Source: Glandiceps talaboti (taxonomy: Eukaryota > Hemichordata > Enteropneusta > Spengelidae). From it: a stretch of DNA of 64,000 nt. Of the stretch, positions 42,807 through 55,772 are shown piece by piece. The DNA is taken from positions 11,276,475-11,340,474 of the forward strand of contig NC_135554.1 in NCBI RefSeq assembly GCF_964340395.1. The letters are read 5' to 3'. A program made the translations under genes and the position numbers. Numbering within the stretch: the stretch's first letter is position 1; each line of letters starts with the position of its first letter. The notes below the pieces were generated by a model. That model saw only the letters and a program-made list of their open reading frames with translations. It did no database searches and was not told where the DNA came from.

Positions 42807-43116
42807 GGGCCTAACAAAAAACTGTGTTGTTCGGATTACCCTCAATTTTAGAAGAGGTAGATTTTGTTTTTTAAATTTGTTATATTTTTTCATATGTGAG
42901 TGTCTAGTTCAGGTAGTTATGTTTTCCATATAGTCTCTGTGTCATTGGTTTCTTCTGATCAGATGTACAGCCATTACAGATTGGAAGAGTTTTTCAGTTT
43001 CTGTATCCACTATTTCTTGCGAGACTTCACAATTGAGGCGATTTCATTATTTTTTTCACAAACACAAGTTTAGTAGGACGGGTCGAGTAAGCGGAACCAA
43101 ACTATTTTTTAGGCAT
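42807..43116. mobile_element. TIR element family, most complete copy
   Basis: The left end (gcctaacaaaaaactgtg) and right end (accaaactattttttaggc) are inverted relatives. The body matches the copy at 37339-37672 in reverse orientation, with end fragments at 46-130, 15733-15842 and about 63575-63635. About 310 bases, non-coding. Confidence 0.65.
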
Positions 43117-43649
43117 TACCAACATTCCATATGTAAACTTTTCAGACGTATGCATCTATGTCGAATCGAACAAATCACTATGTTCTTCAAACTTCTCCAC
43201 CTCCATAGGGTCTGTCTGTCTGTCTCTGTCTCTGTCTCTGTCTCTCTCTCGAAATTGAAATGTTTCTAAATTTGATGTACTTTGAAAAATAAGTATACAT
43301 ACATACGTCATCAGGAAAACACTACCATCATAAAAGGTGTCTCTTAACCATATCACATCACAAAATCTACAGTTAAACTGGATATTACGAAATAGTTTTT
43401 TCATTTTAGCACATCATACGTCAATGGAACAATTCACCAGACCACATCATCCAAGCCAAAACTGTTGTGGACTTTAAAAAAATTAGACTGGACCAGTACC
43501 AGTAAATGAATACTACACATGTACATTAGGGATTATATGAACCTTTGAGGCCCTCTTCCCTGTCTTGCCATGGTTAGTCTAGAAAATCTCAGTATCAGTG
43601 TAATATAAAGCACTTTCAAGTATTTCATCATAAAACTGATATATTACCG

Positions 43650-43657
43650 ATTTTATT
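43650..43657 (-). promoter_or_regulatory. Possible polyadenylation signal of HEATR1
   Basis: On the minus strand AATAAA is read here about 575 bases after the stop codon. The intervening sequence has no other gene feature. Confidence 0.3.
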
Positions 43658-43854
43658 ACTTGATCATAATACAAGTACAACTGATTGTACAAGACATAGT
43701 ACCCTCTAAGAAGTACAAATGTAACAGTATGAATACTATATCATCAAAGGAATCAGACAGTAATATCACTCTGAAAATAATTAAGACAAATTTTGTCACT
43801 CAATGATGAATTCCATGTAATTAATTCAAGACTATTTTTCAGTCAAGAAAAATA

Positions 43855-43920
43855 TGAATGGCACTAAGGAGCCTTGTTACTACGAGTCAGACAGGTAGTG
43901 ACAAGACCACCTTAGGTCAT
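43855..43920. repeat. Fold-back repeat shared with 58070-58110
   Basis: actaaggagccttgttactac is mirrored by gtagtgacaag ... cttagg. One arm recurs near 58080 (gcctaaggggccttgtcact). Confidence 0.5.
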
Positions 43921-44228
43921 GAAAATTTTCCAGCTGATGAATAAAGAAATATATTATTATACCAGTACAATCAGAATTTATCAACGACATTGTCATGACG
44001 TGGAAAGACCAGGGTATAAATATCATATATTTGTTCACACATGATTAACTTGGCTTGCAAGTGGATACAATACTCCACAGTATCAAGTCCGTGACCTGTA
44101 CACAGTAAAAAATATTCACTGTTTGCAAATATTTGTACTAGAAAACATGTATTCCTTGTTTGTTGAATGATAATTTAATGACAGTGAGAAGGGACAGAAG
44201 CCCCCAAAACATATCAACTATTCTAGGA

Positions 44229-47200
44229 TTAGAAGTATTTCTGTAAAGATTCTCCAATAGTCTTCTCAATTTCTTCAATCACTTGACGACATTGTTTCTC
44301 AACCTCCTCAGATTCATCTACAAAACAAAATATCAGATTAAATTTAAAAAAAAAAAGATTGACTCAAACTTTATGTAAATTTAAAGTATTAAATGGGTGG
44401 AACGAGACTTGAAATGATCTCTACAAACATCACGATACATATACTTTATGCTATTTATAAAGTTCCAGGAGTTGTCACATCATTTTCCAATGCTTTCCTT
44501 GTTGGTCAACAATGAGTTTATTTTGAAAACTGCAAAGGGATCTTGGGTGTGTCAACAATGTCATATGCCAGGAGTACAACTTCGTACAGCATTTTACTAG
44601 CAATCTGCCATTTCACTTTTACTCACAGAACTTTCTTACAGCCAGTTTTTTTAAGAAACGACATTCAACCTCATTCAGTGTTTACACTATCTTGGTTTCA
44701 GGGTGATTATATCCAAAATAAACAAGGCATTGCTATCACCCACTTGTTTAGTTTACGTCTATCTTAGTTTTCTGATATCACATTTTCCGCAGTAGTATTA
44801 CGCTTACCTTCTAATAACTCAGCTAGGAATGGAATAGTCTCAGGAACAAGAATCTGGAAATCTTCATTCAGTCTGTTATGGATTTCTTGTAAGACTGACA
44901 GTGCTGCAAAACGTACCTGGATATAACACAAAAAGACATATTACTAGCATGAACCTGTCTATCTTGCGTGGGCGAGGCACCAAACACTTGCCTAATAATG
45001 TCATCTTTTTTCATCGATGAAAACAGATTCAATCCAAATTCGTACAATAGAGTGTTATTTTATCAGTGGCACGGTCATTCTTCTGTGTTGGACCTACTTT
45101 TTCTAAATCTCTGTTCACACGACATTTTAATACTAAACGGAACAGGACCCTTTACATAATTTTTTTAAATTATTGTCACGGTGTATATATTTCACCATTT
45201 AATGATATCCGGCAATATGAAGTCTTATGACCTAAGCAGTCTATATATTTTTGATTGATAACGACAACGTCAGACAGTACTTGGTAATTGTGTGGTTTCC
45301 ATGACGTATCGTCACCGGCAGCAATGGTTAATTGTCCAATAGACTGAAATACTTTATGGGTCAAAATGACAAAAAAAAAGTTTTCTAGTGAGCTACAACA
45401 TACTAAAAAATAGGTAGGTTAGGATATCATTGGTGTATCCATAGACAGTCCATCAACGAGGGTCTATGGTGCATTAAATGAAATAGATGTGCATCAGTGA
45501 CTCTTTGTTTTCACTTAGAACACTGAGCCAAACACTTCAGAAGAAGAACAAACCGTGTGAAAGTTCAAAGTGTTCCCCCTAGTCTTTCACACTGTACAAA
45601 ATCACATGTACATCTATCTCTCTACCAAAACTAGCTGAACTCCTTGACAACTGACCTTTGCAGAATCACTTCTAGTTTTCAATAAAACTTGGTAATTGAG
45701 TGGTTTCCATGACGTATCATCACCAACAGCAATGGTTAATTGTCCAATACAAGGTGTTAGATGGGATGTGATTCTCTCTTGATAAATATCGGCACCACCT
45801 TGGAAATTATCAATCTGGTGTAAAAAAAAAACAAACAAACAGAAAACTCAGTTTTGTTATTTTCAGTAAAATTTTCATACATGAAAAAAAATTTCTAAAC
45901 TTGGAGTAAACTTTACAAAAATTTCACTGTATTCAAAATCACAACAGACAACTTAAATTCTTAACTATTAGTGACAAGTGAATTCTGTGCGGCCTACTTT
46001 TATAAACACTCTTCTAGATGGTTTTATAACATTGTTTTCATACAGCCTGCTGTCATTGGCTTCTGTCACCTCATATAGGCTAGTGACACATAGTGACCTC
46101 AATTTGCATATAGCAAGGTACTAGTCATGTTCTATTCTCCCTAGGGCACTAGTCATGTAGCATGGAAGTATTTTCATTGATTTGCTTTGACTATGGAATG
46201 AATATGTGCCTGAAAATATGATGTGTTAGATAAAATGCTTATTGACTTTATTTGGGTGCTAATAAATATCATATTACCCCCTCCTGTTATTATGTAGCAA
46301 CCATTTCCCTTGGCTGAACAGCTGCTGCATTAAACTGCTCTCAGGGTAATAGACATCTATTAGTGCCCTCATAGCCAGGTAATAAAAGTGTATAAACATT
46401 TGGAATGAGTAGACTACTGAAACAGACCAATGAAATTCTGAGACCTACACTCGATGTTTTTATTATCAGCACAGTTTTGATATCCCTACCTGGTCAACAA
46501 GTGGCTGCATAAGACAGTCAAACCTGTCCTTGTTCATAAAACCCTCAGTGTCATACAGGAAACATTTATGTAGACAATCAATGATGTATTGTAACAGTAA
46601 GGAAGACTTAGCATCACTAGACTCATCGCTTCCAAAGAAGGCTACATCTAGATATAAACAAGAGAAATGAAAATGTGATCATTCATTAGAAGTGAATATT
46701 TAACAGCCTGCTTGATTACAACCATATACAACAATGAGACAAAGCCAACCAAATTCTTGTGTTGGGGTGATTATTATCTTTTGCACAATGATAACTAGCC
46801 TGAAAAGATTATGTTACAACATTAAAAAAGTACAAACACAAAAATACTTTAATTAAAGCAAATCTAATCTCTCTTCTGTCGTAATCGTAGACTGTGTACA
46901 TTCTATTCTACCAGCAAAATCTTTGGAATTGTGCTACTTTAGTTTCAATGGTCATTCACATATTTCACTTTCCTTCAAGATATCACAGTACTCTGTCATT
47001 GAACATACAAAACAAGTGTAGATATTACACAATGTCTCCCTCACACCCCTATCACCATATTTCTTTTGTTTTTACTTGGTCTGGGCAGTCCAACTTCTCC
47101 AACATAAATAGCAAGGGCCATTTCTTACAGAAACCCACAAACTTACCTGTATTGGATAGGTTATTATCATTTAGCAAGCTGGCTGAGTTTTTAACAAGGT

Positions 47201-50200
47201 GTCCAGCAAACAGAGTAAACAATCCTTTCAGTTTGTCAGCTATACAGTTAGACAGTCGGTAAAATGTGACCAGTCTGTCTTTTGGTGCATCACTCCTGGT
47301 GGCCCAATCATATAACTGTAACAGAACATTATACAGTGAGATACATAGCAGACTTGTAGATTTATAAAAAACAACAAAAATACTCAGCTGGAGTAAAGAA
47401 GGTTTTCTGAAAGTGCTAGCTACATTGTAAGTGCCAACATACCCCCTTTCAGCATAGTTCTAATATTAATGGTTCATACGAATGGCCTCCCACAAATAAA
47501 TAAATAAATAAATAAATAAATAAATGAATGAATGTATAAATGTAAAAATAATTAAATAAAAAAAGAAAAAAAAGAAAGAAAACAATTCAGAAGCTTATCT
47601 CCCTTGAGCAATCAACTATAACTTGAAGGGAATAATACAAGATACAACAATTCCTAGTTTTTCCAAATACACACATTGCATCATTCTACAGTGCCAAATG
47701 AATAAATCTTACAAGAGGAACTGCAGGTTGACGCTGGGCTAGCAATCAGAAAGGGATTCTTGAGCTATATACAGGTGTAAGCTACACTCACCTGTGGTTA
47801 TAGGTATGCTTTCTATAGACTTGTAGACAACTACTACATTGTACATAATGTGATTAATATGAATTTCAATGCATTATGTGCCACGTGTGTGTGTGTCAGG
47901 TTGGTCAGCCACTAGAGGGAGTTACGTATGAAACAGGTTTCCTCTATGTGAACTTTACAAAAATCATACGACTACCACGTACCTTGAAAAAGACGGGTTT
48001 GAATGACGCTTCTGATGACTTCATTACGAGAGATAGAAACGCTTCTATGACATCACCTTCAATACTGGATATAACGTCCAATGGAGACTGTACCAAAAAA
48101 GACATACTGCTAAGATTCAAGAACATACAAAACAAACTACAGGAGAACTGAAGTTGCCTTGGTGTTTCACTCATGGTACATGATGGTTTTAATACAAAGA
48201 CACACACAATTCAACTCTAGACTAACAATAACAGAGACACAACACACACAGCAGGATCCTTTCCCTAATCACATTGAAAAAAGATCAAGCATTGCAGCTA
48301 TACTTTTACAGTGCTGTAGAAACAGGCTTCTGCAACATGTTAACTTGTGTGCTTCTACATCATGTATCACGAGTGAAACAATAAGGTATCTTCAGTTCTG
48401 TTGTATTCATCACACATATGATACATGTAAACAAATTACAGCAACCATTTTGTTTGTTTTGTAAAAGTTACTTTAAACGGACACACTTCTACCAAATTAC
48501 TCCCCAAAAAGTGACCATGTACTTGAAATTCAAAGTCACTCTTTGCAAGTTTTATTTTCCCTAATTCTATTTCCATCAACAACAGTATAAAGTACATCAG
48601 TGTATGGAATATTTGACAACAGAATACAAATATCTCACTATTTGTACGGATATCCCAATTAATCTGAAATTTGACAAGTACTGTCAAGACGAAATGTCTG
48701 ACATAAAACTTTACCTGTGTATGCGTAGCTCTGTAATCTAACGCTGTAAGGAACAATGTTAGTATAGTACTCTGATGAGATGTTAGGTCTTCTTTCTGCA
48801 TTGTTGAGATGGATTCTCCTAATACCTTCATAAGCGGTCCAATACATACCTGGATATATTCATATAAAACATAGCAATGAAATAATGGATAAAATTTTGA
48901 AAAACTACAGGTCAGCATAAATTAGCTGGGTGCGATTGCTATGACTAGATAGATACACTATTTGCAGAAATATTGTGAACTACCAGTGCAAACTAAAACT
49001 ATATATTTACTGCATTGCTATCAACTTCATAACACTGACTGACTACTTACTGCACTGCTATCAACTTCATAACACTGGGTGACTACTTACTGCATTGCTA
49101 TCAACTACACAACACTGAGTGACTACTTACTACATTGCTATCAACTACATAACACTGGGTGACTACTTACTGCATTGCTATCAACTACATAACACTGGGT
49201 GACTACTTACTGCATTGCTATCAACCACATAACACTGGGTGACTACTTACTGCATTGCTATCAACTACATAACACTGGGTGACTACTTACTGCATTGCTA
49301 TCAACTACATCATGATAACACTGGGTGACTACTTACTGCATCACTATCAACTACATCGTGATAACACTGGGTGACTACTTACTGCATTGCTATCAACTAC
49401 ATAACACTGGGTGACTACTTACTGCATTGCTATCAACTACATCATGATAACACTGGGTGACTACTTACTGCATTGCTATCAACTACATCATGATAACACT
49501 GGGTGACTACTTACTGCATTGCTATCAACCACATAACACTGGGTGACTACTTACTGCATTGCTATCAACAACACAACACTGGGTGACTTCTTACTGCATT
49601 GCTATCAACCACATAACACTGGGTGACTACTTACTGCATTGCTATCAACTACATCATGATAACACTGGGTGACTACTTACTGCATTGCTATCAACCACAT
49701 AACACTGGGTGACTACTTACTGCATTGCTATCAACAACACAACACTGGGTGACTACTTACTGCATTGCTATCAACAACACAACACTGGGTGACTTCTTAC
49801 TGCATTGCTATCAACCACATAACACTGACTGACTACTTACTGCACTGCTATCAACTTCATAACACTGAGTGACTACTTACTGCATTGCTATCAACCACAC
49901 AACACTGGGTGACTACTTACTGCATTGCTATCAACCACATAACACTGGGTGACTACTTACTGCATTGCTATCAACCACATAACACTAGGTGATTACTTAC
50001 TGCATTGCTATCAACTACACAACACTGGGTGACTACTTACTGCATTGCTATCAACTACATCATGATAACACTGGGTGACTACTTACTGCATTGCTATCAA
50101 CTACACAACACTGGGTGACTACTTACTGCATTGCTATCAACCACACAACACTGGGTGACTACTTACTGCATTGCTATCAACCACACAACACTGGGTGACT

Positions 50201-53200
50201 ACTTACTGCATTGCTATCAACAACACAACACTGGGTGACTTCTTACTGCATTGCTATCAACCACATCGTGATAACACTGGGTGACTACTTACTGCATTGC
50301 TATCAACTACATAACACTGGGTGACTACTTACTGCATTGCTATCAACCACATAACACTGGGTGACTACTTACTGCATCGCTATCAACTACATCGTGATAA
50401 CACTGGGTGACTACTTACTGCATTGCTATCAACTACATCGTGATAACACTGGGTGACTACTTACTGCATCGCTATCAACTACATCGTGATAACACTGGGT
50501 GACTACTTACTGCATTGCTATCAACTACATCATGATAACACTGGGTGACTACTTACTGCATTGCTATCAACTACATCATGATAACACTGGGTGACTACTT
50601 ACTACATTGCTATCAACTACACAACACTGGGTGACTACTTACTGCATTGCTATCAACTACATCATGATAACACTGGGTAACTACTTACTGCATTGCTATC
50701 AACCACATCATGATAACACTTGGTGACTACTTACTGCATCACTATCAACTACATCGTGATAACACTGGGTGACTACTTACTGCATTGCTATCAACTACAT
50801 CGTGATAACACTGGGCGACTACTTACTGCATTGCTATCAACTACATCGTGATAACACTGGGTGACTACTTACTGCATTGCTATCAACTACATCGTGATAA
50901 CACTGGGTGACTACTTACTGCATTGCTATCAACTACATCGTGATAACACTGGGTGACTACTTACTGCATTGCTATCAACTACATCATGATAACACTGGGT
51001 GACTACTTACTGCATTGCTATCAACCACATAACACTGGGTGACTACTTACTGCATTGCTATCAACAACACAACACTGGGTGACTTCTTACTGCATTGCTA
51101 TCAACCACATAACACTGGGTGACTACTTACTGCATTGCTATCAACTACATCATGATAACACTGGGTGACTACTTACTGCATTGCTATCAACCACATAACA
51201 CTGGGTGACTACTTACTGCATTGCTATCAACAACACAACACTGGGTGACTACTTACTGCATTGCTATCAACAACACAACACTGGGTGACTTCTTACTGCA
51301 TTGCTATCAACCACATAACACTGACTGACTACTTACTGCACTGCTATCAACTTCATAACACTGAGTGACTACTTACTGCATTGCTATCAACCACACAACA
51401 CTGGGTGACTACTTACTGCATTGCTATCAACCACATAACACTGGGTGACTACTTACTGCATTGCTATCAACCACATAACACTAGGTGATTACTTACTGCA
51501 TTGCTATCAACTACACAACACTGGGTGACTACTTACTGCATTGCTATCAACTACATCATGATAACACTGGGTGACTACTTACTGCATTGCTATCAACTAC
51601 ACAACACTGGGTGACTACTTACTGCATTGCTATCAACCACACAACACTGGGTGACTACTTACTGCATTGCTATCAACCACACAACACTGGGTGACTACTT
51701 ACTGCATTGCTATCAACAACACAACACTGGGTGACTTCTTACTGCATTGCTATCAACCACATCGTGATAACACTGGGTGACTACTTACTGCATTGCTATC
51801 AACTACATAACACTGGGTGACTACTTACTGCATTGCTATCAACCACATAACACTGGGTGACTACTTACTGCATCGCTATCAACTACATCGTGATAACACT
51901 GGGTGACTACTTACTGCATTGCTATCAACTACATCGTGATAACACTGGGTGACTACTTACTGCATCGCTATCAACTACATCGTGATAACACTGGGTGACT
52001 ACTTACTGCATTGCTATCAACTACATCATGATAACACTGGGTGACTACTTACTGCATTGCTATCAACTACATCATGATAACACTGGGTGACTACTTACTA
52101 CATTGCTATCAACTACACAACACTGGGTGACTACTTACTGCATTGCTATCAACTACATCATGATAACACTGGGTAACTACTTACTGCATTGCTATCAACC
52201 ACATCATGATAACACTTGGTGACTACTTACTGCATCACTATCAACTACATCGTGATAACACTGGGTGACTACTTACTGCATTGCTATCAACTACATCGTG
52301 ATAACACTGGGCGACTACTTACTGCATTGCTATCAACTACATCGTGATAACACTGGGTGACTACTTACTGCATTGCTATCAACTACATCGTGATAACACT
52401 GGGTGACTACTTACTGCATTGCTATCAACTACATCGTGATAACACTGGGTGACTACTTACTGCATTGCTATCAACTACATCGTGATAACACTGGGTGACT
52501 ACTTACTGCATTGCTATCAACTACATCATGATAACACTGGGTGACTACTTACTGCATTGCTATCAACTACATCGTGATAACACTGGGTGACTACTTACTG
52601 CATTGCTATCAACTACATCATGATAACACTGGGTGACTACTTACTGCATTGCTATCAACCACATCATGATAACACTGGGTAACTACTTACTGCATCACTA
52701 TCAACCACATCGTGATAACACTGGGTGACTACTTACTGCATTGCTATCAACCACACAACACTGGGTGACTACTTACTGCATTGCTATCAACCACATCGTG
52801 ATAACACTGGGTGACTACTTACTGCATTGCTATCAACTACATCATGATAACACTGGGTGACTACTTACTGCATTGCTATCAACCACATAACACTGGGTGA
52901 CTACTTACTGCATTGCTATCAACCACATAACACTGGGTGACTACTTACTGCATTGCTATCAACCACACAACACTTGGTGACTACTTACTGCATTGCTATC
53001 AACCACATCATGATAACACTGGGTGACTACTTACTGCATTGCTATCAACCACACAACACTGGGTGACTACTTACTGCATTGCTATCAACCACACAACACT
53101 GGGTGACTACTTACTGCATTGCTATCAACCACACAACACTGGGTAACTACTTACTGCATTGCTATCAACTACATCATGATAACACTGGGTGACTACTTAC

Positions 53201-55741
53201 TGCATTGCTATCAACCACACAACACTGGGTGACTACTTACTGCATTGCTATCAACCACACAACACTGGGTGACTACTTACTGCATTGCTATCAACCACAT
53301 AACACTGGGTGACTACTTACTGCATTGCTATCAACTACATCGTGATAACACTGGGTGACTACTTACTGCATTGCTATCAACTACATCATGATAACACTGG
53401 GTAACTACTTACTGCATCACTATCAACTACATAACACTGGGTGACTACTTACTGCATTGCTATCAACCACATCGTGATAACACTGGGTGACTACTTACTG
53501 CATTGCTATCAACCACACAACACTGGGTGACTATTTACTGCATTGCTATCAACTACATAACACTGGGTGACTACTTACTGCATTGCTATCAACTCCATCG
53601 TGATAACACTGGGTGACTACTTACTGCATTGCTATCAACCACACAACACTGGGTGACTATTTACTGCATTGCTATCAACTACATAACACTGGGTGACTAC
53701 TTACTGCATTGCTATCAACTACATCATGATAACACTGGGTGACTACTTACTGCATTGCTATCAACCACATAACACTGGGTGACTACTTACTGCATTGCTA
53801 TCAACCACATAACACTGGGTGACTACTTACTGCATTGCTATCAACTACATCATGATAACACTGGGTAACTACTTACTGCATCACTATCAACTACATAACA
53901 CTGGGTGACTACTTACTGCATTGCTATCAACCACATCATGATAACACTGGGTGACTACTTACTGCATTGCTATCAACCACATAACACTGGGTGACTACTT
54001 ACTGCATTGCTATCAACCACATAACACTGGGTGACTACTTACTGCATTGCTATCAACTACATCGTGATAACACTGGGTAACTACTTACTGCATTGCTATC
54101 AACCACACAACACTGGGTGACTATTTACTGCATTGCTATCAACTACATCATGATAACACTGGGTGACTACTTACTGCATTGCTATCAACTACATCGTGAT
54201 AACACTGGGTGACTATTTACTGCATTGCTATCAACCACATCGTGATAACACTGGGTGACTACTTACTGCATTGCTATCAACCACATCGTGATAACACTTG
54301 GTGACTACTTACTGCATCGCTATCAACTACATCGTGATAACACTTGGTGACTACTTACTGCATTGCTATCAACTACATCGTGATAACACTGGGTGACTAC
54401 TTACTGCATCGCTATCAACCACATCATGATAACACTGGGTGACTACTTACTGCATTGCTATAAACTACATCGTGATAACACTGGGCGACTACTTACTGCA
54501 TCGCTATCAACTACATCATGATAACACTGGGTGACTACTTACTGCATTGCTATCAACTACATCGTGATAACACTTGGTGACTACTTACTGCATTGCTATC
54601 AACTACATCGTGATAACACTGGGTGACTACTTACTGCATCGCTATCAACTACATCGTGATAACACTGGGTGACTACTTACTGCACGCTATCAACCACATC
54701 GTGATAACACTGGGTGACTACTTACTGCATTGCTATCAACCACACAACACTGGGTGACTACTTACTGCATTGCTATCAACCACATAACACTGGGTGACTA
54801 TTTACTGCATTGCTATCAACTACATCGTGATAACACTGGGTGACTACTTACTGCATCACTATCAACTACATCGTGATAACACTGGGTAACTACTTACTGT
54901 ATCACTATCAACTACATCATGATAACACTGGGTGACTACTTACAGCATTGCTATCAACCACATCGTGATAACACTGGGTAACTACTTACTGCATTGCTAT
55001 CAACTACATCATGATAACACTGGGTAACTACTTACTGCATCGCTATCAACTACATCATGATAACACTGGGTGACTACTTACTGCATCACTATCAACTACA
55101 TCATGATAACACTGGGTAACTGCAGGTAGTAAAATCCTGGTGGCCACAGTATTGGATAGTTTGTCACAGATTGCCTTTAATCTTATATTCAACTGAGACT
55201 TGTCATCATTGTCAATGGTTGAAAGTGCTGAAACCTACACAGTGGAAAGAAATGAACACAGGTTAGTGGAAAGAAATGAACACAGGTTAGTGGAAAGAAA
55301 TGAACATAGGTTAGTGTAGAACAAAACAGTTGACACAAAAGCTATGATCATAGACATTTTGTAGTATAACATGTATGACTAAATAGTCTTTGAATATCAA
55401 AACTATTATTATTTGCTTTCATTTATCAACATTCATGGATATATGACTTGGTAATGATGAAAACAGTACATGTAATGGTGACTATTATACATATATGTAT
55501 TAACTAGCGTGTGTGTGTATGTGTGTATGTATGTATGTATGTATGTATGTATGTATGTATGTATGTATGTATGTATGTATGTATGTATGTATGTATGAAT
55601 CTATGCATGCATGTATGTATGTATGTATGTATGTATGTATGTATGTATATGTATGTATGTACCGGTACGTATGTATGTATGTATGTATGTATGTATGTAT
55701 GTATGTATGTATGTATGAATCTATGCATGCATGCTTGCCCA

Positions 55742-55772
<31 letters not shown>

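Noticed and set aside
48999-55130. CRISPR-like array
   Set aside because: Units are contiguous 40/46-base tandem repeats without unique spacers, in a spliced eukaryotic gene.
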